Source: Valencia hispanica
Lineage: Eukaryota; Chordata; Actinopteri; Cyprinodontiformes; Valenciidae
Assembly: GCA_963556495.2 (NCBI GenBank)
Contig: OY747712.1
Coordinates: 52,942,069 to 53,006,068 of the forward strand
Length of the DNA: 64,000 nt
Direction of reading: 5' to 3'
Position numbers and translations under genes: made by a program. The notes under the pieces were generated by a model that did not search any database, was not told where the DNA came from, and saw nothing but the letters and a program-made list of their open reading frames with translations. Position 1 is the first letter of the stretch. Each line of letters opens with the position of its first letter. Shown here one piece after another: positions 1 to 10,492 of the stretch.

Positions 1-114
1 TCTCAGATCAGCTGTTCCATTCCACAGTCAGCTGGCTGGCTTATACACTGCAGAGGTAGAGAAAGAATGTTATTAATCACTAACAAATTAGCTCTATATG
101 AACAATTTAAAGTC

Positions 115-240
115 CCACAAATGCATAGGGAGAACATGCAAACTCCATGCAGAAAGACCACAGGCTGGGATTTGAACCCTGGACCTTCTTGCTGCAAGGC
201 AACAGTGCTACCAACTGCAGCCCAGTGCAGCCCTAAATGA
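115..240 (-). repeat. SINE-like dispersed repeat fragment
   Basis: Read on the minus strand, this stretch has the common fish-repeat order: a GTAGCACTGTTGCC-type head, GCAAGAAGGTCC, a B-box-like GGTTCAAATCCC, then GGAGTTTGCATGTTCTCCC. The same head, in plus orientation and without a clear B box, occurs at 8391-8560. The family is inferred from general knowledge of fish repeats; no exact family name is claimed. Confidence 0.55.
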
Positions 241-740
241 TGTACATCCCCATTAAATTTGAGTTTGTATAGCTGAATAAAATAAAATGTATCTGGTCTT
301 AAAATGTAGGAGATACAACCTGAGCAGTTGCAGCTCAAGTTAGCTAATATACTGTCATAATTTAGGTAGAGACAGCTGATTGGCTGTGGGGACCCCTGAA
401 AGGCACAGCCAGTAGAGAAAAGTAGAAGTAGGACTATAGGCAGAAGTAGTGAGTGATGCCAATATTATTTCAACCTACCTGAGATCTGAACATTAACTGG
501 GTCACTGTGATGCTACTGGCTTATTCAACTATTCTGTTGTGACTACTGTTACTGTTGTAGCATCGGAAGAGTGGACGGATTATGGTTGTAAAACAAGCCC
601 AAACCATCAACCCCCACCACGTTTGTCAGTTGGTATGCAGTATTTGGTTTTCTCCATTTATAGAGCCATGAATCATCCACATATCAACTGTGGTCTTGTA
701 TTTCCTAAAAAACATGGATTCAGAACTGGTTTATGCTTTG
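241..740. other. intronic DNA, nothing recognised
   Basis: I see no exon, RNA gene or bounded mobile element here. The short open frames lack family similarity and splice context. Confidence 0.4.
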
Positions 741-834
741 TAAACTAAAGCTGAACTGCCAGGTAATTTTTTTCCACAAGGAGTATTTCAGTTGGTTTGT
801 GAACATGCAGTTGCCATGTCTTATTTTCTTATTT

Positions 835-1968
835 CAGTGTTTCCCACACATTCAATTCAAATTCAATTCAAATTCAAAATTACTTTATTAATCCCAAAGG
901 GAAATTAAATGTTGTTGTAACTCATTTTGCAAGTTCCTTCAAAGATTTGTTGTAGATGCTGATGGCTGTGGGTAGGGATGATCTCCTGTAGCGCTCTGCA
1001 GATCTGAAGAAGCCTCTGACTGAAGACGCTCTGTAGTTGTATGACAGTCTGATGTAGAGGATGCTCTGGATCTATGGCGTCTTCTTTTCAACTCATCAGG
1101 GTTTTGTGGCTGTAGTTGAGGTATTATTTGAGCTTTTGTGATGTTAATCAGCGGCTGCCAGTTGTAAACCACCTTGTTGCCATGGTTATGCATCATAACA
1201 AATGTCCAAGAATAAAAAGTATCAGCAAAAATCCTTCCAGCTGCACAGCATTCAAAACCAGAGAGAACAGTTGTCCACAAAAACAATGTTTCTACCAGAA
1301 ATGGAAGAATTTAAGTTTTAAAAAAAAAAAAAGGCTAGTACATAGACAAATCTGTGGTGGTACGCCAAAGATTAAACTCCCACCGCCACAGATTCACCCC
1401 CCCCCAAAAGAAGTCAACACCAACCGTCATATATTGCGTTTCGTTTTTTTATGCTATTTAAAACATGCAGCGTATTCGTTCAGCAGCATTTCCTTTCCCT
1501 GCTCTCTCTTTGTCTCTGTCACTCACACACACGGCCACTCCCCTCCGTGTCTGTCTGGATCACCTGTGGAGGCGTGGCCTATTTGGTGCAGAGAAGACGG
1601 CTGGCGAAATGTTGGTATCTCGTGAACACTTAACACACAATCACAGATTAAAAAGAGCTATAAAATATTTTATATTCTGAATACAATAGTTTCAGTGTGT
1701 TGATGTTACTGTAGGTCCGATTCCTTAGCAAACAAACAATTGCACCTTCTTTAGAAAGTTAACTATAGTCACAAGTTTGCGGTAAAATATAGGGTGTTAA
1801 AATAAATGTAATACAGTCTGTGTAACCAATTATTAACTTTTTTTTAAACTTAACCTTTAGGAATTAGGAAATCCCTTTAGGAATCCTCCACACCCCCCCG
1901 GCAAACCTCTACCTCCACCTGCACAGGCCAAAAACCACACATTGCTTTCAAATCTGTGGGAAACACTG
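835..1968. mobile_element. hAT-type non-autonomous DNA transposon
   Basis: The ends are inverted: CAGTGTTTCCCACA at 835 and TGTGGGAAACACTG ending at 1968. The direct repeat TATTT lies immediately outside both ends, and the nearby unfilled copy reads through without the element. hAT elements normally make 8-bp duplications, so here the outer three bases must have changed or the duplication is short. No transposase is visible. A LINE-derived element sits inside the left end at 849-1332; the rest (1333-1968) is unique to the hAT. Confidence 0.75.
849..1332 (-). mobile_element. LINE-derived short element, copy 1
   Basis: Minus-strand element ending in an ATTGAATTG-type tail at 849-870. A closely similar copy lies at 42253-42775 and a diverged one at 43111-43640. 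It joins two LINE pieces: an upstream part with an open frame (1286 down to 939, 115 codons), and a downstream part in which a shifted frame reads like the last residues of a LINE ORF2 (LPTAISIYNKSLKEL then stop). The reverse transcriptase is missing, so it must have moved using a partner. Copy 1 lacks about 60 bases of the 5' end present in copy 2 and abuts an A-run at 1320-1332. Confidence 0.65.
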
Positions 1969-2290
1969 TATTTACATGTTAGTTACCCTACTTTTATATT
2001 TAGTAAATGAGAGAACATTACACTCTTGAGAAATCATACGTAGCCTACATGTTCAGCACTTTATGTGACAATAAATGTTTGAGACAGTTTAGTCCACATT
2101 TGAAAAATAAAAATATAGAAATTAAGCTTTTCCTACATTCATTGTTTTCTGAGGTTAGTTTGTGCACAGTTGCCAGGTCTTATTTTCTTATTTACATGTT
2201 ATCCTACTTTTATTTTGTAAAGAGAAGATTACACACTTGAGAAATCATCATACATGTGTTCAAAATATTTGAAAAACACTGAATTAATTT

Positions 2291-3008
2291 CATTTGATAG
2301 GCTAATCAACAATGCCGATGTTGATACAAGTCCTAAGATACATACATATATAGTATCACACTAAATTGTAGGACATTATGATCTTCCGGACCTTGGCCTC
2401 AATTTATTTTCTCAGACTGGACCTCTTTAAATTTCATTTGATTAGCCCTGCTCTAGCCCCACCTCAACAATTGTGCACACGCATCACCTGTGATGTCACA
2501 GCGGGTCAAAAGGAAAGCAGCAAGCGCTATCGATCATCACTTGACTGTATTTTCTTATGGACATTTCAGAGGTGAGCGACTTCTCCATGGTTGACACTCT
2601 CTTCCAATATGGCGACTGTAAACAGGAGCGGCCTGTGTGAACGGCCTCATCACTGGTTCACACAATGAGCATGTAAGTTGACAGCCAATGAGGCGGAAAC
2701 TTGAATTCTATTGGCTAAAAAAAATGTGGCGGTCAGTGTGAAATTAATCACCGTCTGTGGGAGGAAGGGGGGACTTAGGAAGACTAACAAATGTTGTGGA
2801 GTACTAGCCTTTTATCATAGTATTGAACCCCACTTTCATTTTAAAGATTTATAAAACTTTGATACATGAATATGTTCTCTGGACTGCAGCTTTATTTTGT
2901 TGCGTAGCTGTAGTCCAGTAGAGCATCAGGAACCCAGAGGACAACAGTCTACCACCTGACAGTATTTTTGGTTCTAGATGAAAACCAGCTTCCGGGAGGA
3001 AGACCCAC
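2291..3008. other. intronic DNA, nothing recognised
   Basis: Intron downstream of the last visible mast exon. A small GC-richer patch at about 2570-2770 has no coding similarity that I can recognise. Confidence 0.4.
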
Positions 3009-3218
3009 CTCATGGAGTAGCTTCTCCAGCTTTTCCTGCAGCTCCACAAAGTACCTGGCGGTGACCAGGCCATCCTGGGACTTGTCCAGACAGTCCCTGG
3101 CCAGCTCCACCAGCTGGTGCTGAATGAATCCCAGCACGCCGTCAGCCAGGGGCAGAGCAGTGTCTGGACAGTACTCCGAAATGATGTCCAGCAGGCGACC
3201 CTCCATCTGAGCAGTTGC
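3009..3218 (-). CDS. mast3: MAST-family kinase exon (start of conserved pre-kinase domain)
   Basis: This 210-bp exon encodes exactly 70 residues, from [13 protein letters not shown] to [10 protein letters not shown], and holds the family-typical [11 protein letters not shown] and [10 protein letters not shown] segments of the MAST pre-kinase domain (DUF1908). The acceptor is TTCCCCAG at 3219-3226 and the donor GTGGGT at 3008-3003, both on the minus strand. It is phase 0 at both ends and follows exon 3376-3451 through FPK|ATAQ, as in known MAST proteins. MAST kinases bind microtubules and PDZ partners and act mainly in neurons. The serine/threonine kinase and PDZ domains lie beyond the left window edge. 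MAST3 is preferred over MAST1, MAST2 and MAST4 from residue choices, but paralogue assignment needs a tree. Confidence 0.9.
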
Positions 3219-3375
3219 CTGGGGAACCAAAATTGTAGCCTTGATTTAAATACATGTGCATTTTAATAAAACACCAAAAGTGAATGAAAAAGGCACAATT
3301 ATACACATTTCCAGATTATTTTAACTCATGAGCTTCAACAGAAAACTAAAGTTAGAGGTAAAGCAGTGAGTTCAC

Positions 3376-3451
3376 CTTAGGGAAGCGCTCTTTGTAGACG
3401 TGATTCATCATTACAATTTCATTGTCAAACGTTCCACAGGTCCTTCCAGGG
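3376..3451 (-). CDS. mast3: MAST-family kinase exon
   Basis: This 76-bp exon encodes [15 protein letters not shown] then [10 protein letters not shown]. Its first base completes a serine codon started in exon 8720-8877, giving the family signature SLSPGR. The acceptor is TTTCCTTTAG (minus strand, AG at 3453-3452) and the donor is AAG|GTGAAC. It is separated from exon 3009-3218 by only 157 bases. The [25 protein letters not shown] run across this junction is strongly conserved in MAST1 and MAST3. It is short and would be missed without splice-site reasoning. Confidence 0.9.
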
Positions 3452-5037
3452 CTAAAGGAAACAAATATCAAACTTTTAGTGAAAGAATCTCTGAGGGTGA
3501 ATTTTAATGACCAGAGCAAACCAAAAGCTGATCAGATGGAAGACAGGTGGACAAATTTTATTAATTTAAATAGAACATCTGCTCACACAAGTCATCTTCT
3601 GTATTGTGGTCCAAGTCACTGATGCACACATGCATACAGTAGGAATCAGACATTTACTCATGAGCATGAACGTTACCCATTTGGCCTCTTATCAATGAAA
3701 CAATAAACATACAATTCAAGGGTCAAAATTATACCTACAGACTAAAATATTTACATACACCACATTAAGATTTGTGTTCGAGTTCTCTACCAAGTCATAC
3801 TTTAACCATACTGCACCAGAAGCTAAACAAGAAACTGGCTCAATTCCCTATAAATATTTAAGCACTTTTCTTGGTTTGTAGTGAACTGGTTGGCTTCCAA
3901 CCACCTGCCCTGCTTTTCCACAGTCCACGAATGTTTAATAGTTGAGGTTAGGGTTTTGGTAGAGACCATTCTACAAATTTAACGTTATGCATGTTGGGTA
4001 TTACTGATTTGTTGAAAAACCCTATTGTGTCCATGCTTTAACCATCTAGACGTTGATTTGAGGTGAAGATGAAAGATCTGGAAGTTTTCCGTTTTCTTTA
4101 CTCTATCCACTTTGTGCAATCCACCAACACAGCTGCAGACCAACAGCATGATGTTACCACCATGTTTACTAGTTGGTACACTGTTCTTAGGTTATCAGAT
4201 CCCCTTAACTTCTCCAAACATATTATCATCGTTGCTCTTTGTTTAAAAAAAACTTTTCTCCAGAAGTAAGGGAATAAATCCCTGCCATTAATCAAGAGCA
4301 TATTTTGTCAATTTCAGAGCATTATTTGTTGTTTTTATGCTCAGATCCTATGCTTTTCTCTCTGAAAACATTCAGAAAGTTCCATCCAAATATGTGTTCT
4401 TGCACTTAAATTGACTCCTCTGTGTTTGATCGTCATTCCTCTGTGCTCAGATCTCTTCTCTGCACTTTCAAAACCCTCCTTTTTCCTGTGCTCTTGGTAT
4501 TGAGGAAAAGTAACCCAGCCAAAAGTCCTCCAGGCAATAGGAAGCCAGATATGATGCTGACCAATGAGCTCGTCACAGGCTTCTTTGGGGTGCGCTCGTT
4601 TTAATATACTCAGGTAAACGCGCTCATGATTGATAGTGGAAGAAGAAACCTCAGCCCTAACGGTCTTTTGCGGTTTGTAACAGCTTGGCAGAACTTAGCT
4701 GACGTTCGGCCAACATGGCTAACAACGGAAATCGGGAACCTGAAGTAAGAATTCTTTTTAATTGTAAGATGGCCGTATGACCATATAATGGCCGTATTCA
4801 GTTTAATGCTTTAATGGGATGCAAAACTTTTGCTGGTGGAAGTAAAACGAGCACACCCCAGAGGAGACTGTGACGAGCTCATTGGTTAGCAGCATATCTG
4901 GCTTCCTATTGGCTGGGGGACTTTTGGGACTTTATTTCGCCTCAATATCAAGAGCACAGGACAAAGCAGGTTTTGAAAGCGCAGAGAAGAGATCTGAGCA
5001 CAGAGGAATGAAGCTCAAACACAGAGAAGTCAATTTA

Positions 5038-6495
5038 CATTGGCTTGCAAAAGTATTCGGCCCCCTCGAACTTTTCCACATTTTGTCACATTACAGCCAC
5101 AAACATGAATCAATTTTATTGAAATTCCACGTGAAAGACCAAAACAAAGTGGTGTACTCGTGAGAAGTGGAACGAAAATCATACATGATTCCAAACATTT
5201 TTACAAATAAATAACTGAGAAGTGGGGTGTGTGTAATTATTCAGCCTCCTTTGGTCTGAGTGCAGTCAGTTGCCCATAGACATTGCCTGATGAGTGCTAA
5301 TGACTAAATAGAGTGCACCTGTGTGTAATCTAATGTCAGTACAAATACAGCTGCCCTGTGACGGCCTCAGAGGTTGTCTAAGAGAATGTTGGGAGCAACA
5401 ACACCATGAAGTCCAAAGAACGCACCAGGAGGAGTATGGCACAACTGTAAACCTACCAAGACAAGGCCGTCCACCTAAACTCACAGGCCGAACAAGGAGA
5501 GCGCTGATCAGAAATGCAGCCAAGAGGCCCATGGTGACTCTGGATGAGCTGCAGAGATCTACAGCTCAGGTGGGGGAATCTGTCCATAGGACAACTATTA
5601 GTCGTGCACTGCACAAAGTTGGCCTTTATGGAAGAGTGGCAAGAAGAAAGTCATTGTTAAAGGAAAACCATAAGAAGTCCGGTTTGCAGTTTGCCACAAG
5701 CCATGTGGGGGACACAGCAAACATGTGGAAGAAGGTGATCTGGTCAGATGAGACCAAAATGCAAAACGCTAAACACTGCACATCACTCTGAACACACCAT
5801 CCCCACTGTCAAATATGGTGGTGGCAGCATCATGCTCTGGGGGTGCTTCTCTTCAGCAGGGACAGGGAAGCTGGTCAGAGTTGATGGGAAGATGGATGGA
5901 GCAAAATACAGGGCAATCTTGGAAGAAAACCTCTTGGAGTCTGCAAAAGACTTGAGACTGGGGCGGAGGTTCACCTTCCAGCAGGACAACGACCCTAAAC
6001 ATAAAGCCAGGGCAACAATGGAATGGTTTAAAACAAAACATATCCATGTGTTAGAATGGCCCAGTCAAAGTCCAGATCTAAATCCAATCGAGAATCTGTG
6101 GCAAGATCTGAAAACTGCTGTTCACAAACGCTGTCCATCTAATCTGACTGAGCTGGAGCTGTTTTGTAAAGAAGAATGGGCAAGAATTTCAGTCTGTAGA
6201 TGTGCAAAGCTGGTAGAGACATACCCTAAAAGACTGGCAGCTGGAAGTGCAGCAAAAGGTGGTTCTACAAAGTATTGACTCAGGGGGCTGAATAATTACA
6301 CACACCTCACTTTTCACTTATTTATTTGTAAAAAATGTTTGGAATCATGTATGATTTTCGTTCCACTTCTCACATGTACACCACTTTGTTTTGGTCTTTC
6401 ACCTGGAATTCCAATAAAAATGATTCATGTTTGTGGCTGTAATGTGACAAAATGTGGAAAAATTCAAGGGGGCCGAATACTTTTGCAAGCCACTG
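5038..6495 (+). mobile_element. Tc1-like transposon inserted in the foldback right arm
   Basis: Inverted ends (CATTGGCTTGCAAAAGTATT at the left, matched by GAATACTTTTGCAAGCCACTG at the right) are bordered by TA at 5036-5037 and 6496-6497. Removing 5038-6495 plus one TA restores the foldback arm, GCACTTAAATTGAC-type in both arms. The terminal inverted repeats extend about 200 bp. The transposase inside is broken. Confidence 0.9.
5406..6278 (+). pseudogene. Tc1-like transposase, broken
   Basis: A DDE cut-and-paste transposase. The start is at ATG 5406, but about 120 bases of the N-terminal helix-turn-helix are missing just after it, which shifts the frame. The next part (KRPMVTLDELQRSTA, then WSDETK with the first catalytic D near 5750) is followed by a second short deletion and frame change near 5757-5770. 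The last part is intact: QQDNDPKHKA with the second [14 protein letters not shown] with the catalytic E, and a stop at 6276-6278. It cannot make a working enzyme. Confidence 0.9.
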
Positions 6496-6810
6496 TAAGT
6501 GCAAGAACACATATTTGGACCAAGAAGAAACTTTGAGTGTGAACAGAGTGTTTTGAGGGAGAAAAGCATAAGATCTGAGCATAAAAACTACAAATAATGC
6601 TGATATTGACAAAATACGCTCTTGATTAATGGCAGGGATTTATTCCCATACAGAAGGAACTTGGCTTGTCCATGTGAGCAATGAATGATTTCAGTTAAAC
6701 TGGAAGGTGTCAATGAAGCAACTGGTTTGGTCATCAACCACACCCAATCTACAGTTCTTCTCAGATTCTTGATTATTTCAATGACCATGTAGCCAATGAT
6801 GGGATGGGGC

Positions 6811-7789
6811 ACAATGAGAAGTCAAGAGGTCTTGGTCTATCAAAAAGGTATTGTATTGTATTAACTTTAGAACCAAGATTTGAGGCTAGAAATGAATTAT
6901 TATTGCTTTCTGAACTCTGTGCTGTGATTGTGTGGCACAGGGACAGATGTGTCACAGGAAAAACAACCAGAGCAAGATGCAGCCAACACCCTCTGCCACC
7001 ATTTGTAAAGGCCTCTGGCAAACTCAAAGCTCCCAACCACTAGATCTATTTAGAGGGACTGTCTCAGCACTGCTCAATGATATGGTCATGTTATTTTATA
7101 TACTCCTCATATAGCACACAAGCTTTTTTCCAGAGCCACAAAATAATTATTTCCCCATGCTTTACTTTTAAAAAAAGGGACAATATTTCACTCTTTGGGA
7201 AGAAGAGAACGTTTGAGAAGAACAAGTCTGAGTGACAGTCTTCAGGAGGCAGGTCAGATCTCCCATGATCCTGAGCTTCACACAGATTCCAGAAGTCAAA
7301 TGCAGATCTTGCTAGGCTACAAGACCATCATTGAATCTGTATCCCCTGTATTTGACTGCTAACGTCTGATTTTGTTAGACATTATTACAGCTGTAACGAG
7401 TTGCAGCCTAGAAACAAAGAGCAGGAGTAGGCCTCAGCTGTGTAGTAGGAACCCTACTCTCTGAAGATGGAATAGCAGCTGCAAACCAGTGGCCAACTTC
7501 TGTGCTAATCATAATAGCACTTTGGATGGTCAAATAATTGTTATTGCATCTATAGATTTATGGCTATTCTGTCATGATACATGTGTGGCTAAATGCTATC
7601 CAGGCTGTACAGAAGCAGGATGAAACGGTTGATCCAGAAACCTTTTCTCCAGTTCTCCTACTGCAGAGCTTGGCATGGGTGGATAAGCAGAAAACATTAC
7701 AGATCATTGTTGGGTGCAAAAACAATATTTTTGAAAGAAATTGCTCATCTGCAAAGCAGTACTGACTGACATTCCATCCTTAAGCTATA
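6811..7789. other. intronic DNA, nothing recognised
   Basis: AT-rich intron sequence without a recognisable gene or bounded element. Short open frames in it look like chance. Confidence 0.4.
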
Positions 7790-8240
7790 ATTGTAATATG
7801 ATGATGACCAACCCTATTGAGCTCGAGCAACTTTAACTGCTCTAGGAAGGCTTTCCCTAAGGTGTAGAAGTGTGTTTGTGGGATCAGTTTTCCAGAGGTG
7901 CATTTATGAAGTCAGACTGGAAGAGATGCTGAACGAAGTGGTCTGTTTCACAGCTTCTGCACAAATTCATCTCAACGATGTTTCAGGTTGAGGAAGCGAC
8001 TCTTATCATGCCAATAACAGTTCACTATGGAATATTGGGACAGTGAGGATATTTCACGACTAAACCACTAAGCTATAATGGCATCCAGAGCATTGTGCTG
8101 GAACTCACTCAGCTCCTAAAGATGGATCCATTCTTTCTCAAATGTTTGTAAAGCAGGCTGCATCCCTAGCTGCTCCTTTTATACAGCTGTGGAAATCATT
8201 GGAACACCTGAATTCAATGATTTGGAGGATTGAGAGATAT
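7790..8240 (-). mobile_element. degraded Tc1-like transposon remnant
   Basis: Several blocks resemble a common vertebrate Tc1-like family on the minus strand. One block (about 7840-7920) is near the transposase 3' part. Another (about 7995-8160) is the region encoding the N-terminal DNA-binding part. The last (8190-8230) is the end sequence containing TTGGAACACCTGAATTCAAT. No frame is open and no intact terminal repeat is visible. Confidence 0.6.
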
Positions 8241-8390
8241 TTTCTTAATGTAATGTACGCCTATTTTGCAAATTCTAAGAATCTGTGGATATTAGCTCTG
8301 CACTAGCTATCAAAATATCAGTGAATGCAATATCAATATCACCAATAACTGATAGGACTGAAACAAATATGAGCAGATTTACAGTAGAGG

Positions 8391-8610
8391 GTGCACAATG
8401 GCAAAGTTGGTAGAGCTGTTGCCTTGCAGCAAGAAGGTCTTCTGCTTTCTGCCGGTACTTTGGCTTCCTCAAACACTCCAAAAGCATACATGGTTGTTTG
8501 TCCTGCGTGTCTCTGTGTTGCCCTGCGATGGACTGGGCTCTCGCCTAATGATCACTGGAGACAGATACCAACCAAGTTTGTTGCTTAATGTACAAACCTG
8601 TGTGTGTGTG
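8391..8610 (+). repeat. SINE-like dispersed repeat
   Basis: Plus-strand copy of the repeat family seen in minus orientation at 115-240. It shares GGTAGAGCTGTTGCCTTGC and GCAAGAAGGTC, and continues with the usual CTGTGTTGCCCTGCGATGGA segment. It is degraded and internally deleted. Confidence 0.55.
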
Positions 8611-8719
8611 CGGCTGCCAGAGGAACGATGAGGGAGAGCCTGGGTTTCTCTCATCAAGCTATTATAATGGTCTTATAAATAGTCGAAGGGAATACAGTTC
8701 TTTCAGTGAAACTCAGTAC

Positions 8720-8877
8720 CTGAGGCTGCGTGAGCGGACCCTTGCATGGTGCACTGGGTGAGCTCCTTCGTCGTCCACCATGCTCTCCGAGCTCCGCAAA
8801 TGTTTGAAGAGGAGGTGAAGATCATCTTGAGTGGGCTGAGAGGGCAGCTGGTGCAGCAGCTCGTGGGAAGATGAGGA
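8720..8877 (-). CDS. mast3: MAST-family kinase exon
   Basis: This 158-bp exon encodes [17 protein letters not shown], then [15 protein letters not shown], then VRSRSL. The HxLLHQLPxQPT and KHxRSSES segments are diagnostic of MAST proteins; SSESxxDEEG is closest to MAST3. The acceptor is preceded by a long pyrimidine run (TTTTCTCCTTCCTCTTAG, minus strand) and the donor is CTCAG|GTACTG at 8719. It enters in phase 0 and leaves in phase 2, which fits both neighbours (35337-35415 upstream, 3376-3451 downstream). Confidence 0.9.
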
Positions 8878-9014
8878 CTAAGAGGAAGGAGAAAATACAC
8901 AGACAATTTTGTAACAAAGTAGCAGACGGGAAAAGAAAACACAAAAGGTCAGTGTTCATATTATTAGTTAAAAAATAAACTGAGATAAATTCACATAAGT
9001 CTTGCCCTTCCAGG

Positions 9015-9480
9015 ACATTTCTGACAGCATGAAGACCAAAGACCCCGTCACTTCAGTCAGAACCAAATTAACAGAGATCAGGCTGAAGGGGAAAAAAAGA
9101 ACAATTCTGAATAGAATAACGAAGACCATGATAGAATGGGTTGTTTTTTGTTTTTTTTCCAGAGAAATGCAGACACAGCAAACCTGCCAACAGAGGGCAG
9201 TCCACCAAAATTAAGACAGCCCAAGGAAGGTATCAACCTGAGGAGCAAACAGGAGGCGTAAAATAACTCCGCTGGAGCAGGATAGATCAAGTAACACTTT
9301 GCATCATGAAAAACAACTGTGTTGCACAAATGTCTTACATCTAGCTGAAAACGTCAAGTCAACAGCAAAGCATTGTGGGGCAGCATCACAGCATGGGGAT
9401 GATTTTATTAAAGACTGAAATGCTGTACATAAATTAATAAAAGGATATTGCAAAAAATAAAAATATTGATGGAAAGATAA
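9015..9480 (+). mobile_element. degraded Tc1-like transposon remnant
   Basis: Ordered blocks resemble a Tc1-like transposase gene on the plus strand: GCATGAAGACCAAAGACC near the start codon, ACAGCAAACCTGCCA near 9177, CCACCAAAATTAA, and GGGGCAGCATCACAGCATGG near 9378. The order is right but sequence between the blocks is lost or diverged. Confidence 0.5.
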
Positions 9481-9713
9481 TGGCAATTTTCAGAGTTCAG
9501 AGAACAGCTGGAAAATGCGATAAAGAAAAATAGTGCAGCTGTCCCATGTTGTCTTTGACATCTAGACCAGACCAATTAAAAAATAAACTACCGACTTCCT
9601 AGCGACCTAAAAAACACATAAAAGTTAGTTTAGAGTTGATAAGTTAAAAACAACAGATAGAAACTTAAAGCAAAAATTAAAGCTGTGATATTGCAAATCA
9701 AAGAGAACGGGAG

Positions 9714-9906
9714 TTACGTATGTAACTAAGGTTCTATGAATTCCGGATGACCGCCAGAGGACGGTGCTGAGCACCTGGATATCTACGCAGCACAGAGGTC
9801 GAGACGTACCCAGTGCTCGTTTCTTTTCGGAGTACTCGCAAGGACTCAGAGTGACGAGCAACTCTGGCGGTCATCCGGAATTCATAGAACCTTAGCTACA
9901 TATGTA
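9714..9906. repeat. terminal inverted repeat of the DIRS element
   Basis: GGTTCTATGAATTCCGGATG and GACCGCCAGAG near 9730-9760 are repeated in inverse order at 9863-9894, and the outer TACGTATGTAACT pairs with AGCTACATATGT. This places an inverted copy of the terminal sequence next to the end, as expected for the internal complementary region plus right terminus of a DIRS element. Confidence 0.75.
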
Positions 9907-9920
9907 AGTCCCGTTTTATT

Positions 9921-10375
9921 TCATTCCTCATGTCTGCCAAAGGCTTCCAGCTTCCACCTGTTGTCATACAATATCCTGATAGACGCTGCACACGCATTAA
10001 GGACAGTCTGAACAACAGCCTGAACAACAGCCTGGTCAAAAGAGTTTAACAAGGAGTCTGGCCCTTCAACAGCCACAGGTGCAGACGAAGGCGCTCTGGA
10101 TGAGGGTGCCAAATGCTCCCTTGTAGCTGCGAGAGAAGGTCCTTCCTCTGAGGGAGAGCCCAGGGTTCCCCACTGAGGAGCTTGCAAATCATGGGGAACC
10201 AGATCCTCCCTGGCCAAAACGGAGCAACCAGCAGCACTCTGTGATTGCTCTTTTCGATCCTGTGAAGCGTCAACATTAGTAGTGGAAGAGGAGGAAAGGC
10301 AACTTGGGCTGCAGTACTTACCCTCCCCCAACCCCCCCACTCCCCCTTCTCTCTCCCATTCCATCTGTCAAACAA
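9921..10375 (-). pseudogene. DIRS linker and start of tyrosine recombinase, truncated
   Basis: Two overlapping minus-strand frames carry DIRS-like sequence: one with LLVAPFWPGRIWFP and KLLSGEPWALPQRKDLLSQL, and the other with RILYDNRWKLEAF near the point where the recombinase usually begins. The frame ends at 9921 and the terminal repeat follows at once. The catalytic R-H-R-Y part of the recombinase is absent, so this copy cannot integrate itself. Confidence 0.7.
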
Positions 10376-10492
10376 CTGTCAAATAAAGGCCACTAGTGCC
10401 AAAAGAAAGGTGTATACATTGCATACATACCTAGTGCTGACACATAAATGTGCATCAACCATTGCTTTTCTGCTTCCTGTGGTTTGACTTGA

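Larger units (their letters stand above)
741..2290. repeat. tandem duplication, first copy split by a hAT element
   Basis: Sequence on both sides of the hAT at 835-1968 (about 795-834 and 1969-2060) matches the uninterrupted stretch at about 2160-2280. Both copies share TGCCAKGTCTTATTTTCTTA, ACATGTTA, CTACTTTTAT and CTTGAGAAATCAT. The second copy therefore behaves as a natural empty site. The duplication predates the hAT insertion in copy one. Limits of the unit are approximate. Confidence 0.65.
4267..6650. mobile_element. foldback element with long inverted arms, 6-bp target duplication
   Basis: The left arm (4267 to about 4625) is the reverse complement of the right arm (about 4830-5037 plus 6496-6650), and the right arm is interrupted by a Tc1. 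The ends read TAAGGGAATAAATCC and GGATTTATTCCCATA. Direct repeats CAGAAG flank it at 4261-4266 and 6651-6656. The loop at about 4626-4829 is not repeated and includes ATGGCTAACAACGG followed within 30 bases by a GTAAGA donor-like site. No transposase is present. The superfamily is not clear from a 6-bp duplication. Confidence 0.75.
3730..6810 (-). mobile_element. degraded Tc1-like element, split by a foldback element
   Basis: The minus strand at about 4100-4266 and 6651-6740 resembles a Tc1-like transposase region, including the part around the codons before and after CAGAAG, with many changes. The two halves join cleanly across the foldback element at 4267-6650. The outer limits are approximate; a possible inverted end lies near 3734. 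No open transposase remains. Confidence 0.5.

Noticed and set aside
165..185. B-box-like GGTTCAAATCCC suggesting a tRNA gene
   Set aside because: No cloverleaf can be formed around it; it belongs to a dispersed SINE-like repeat.
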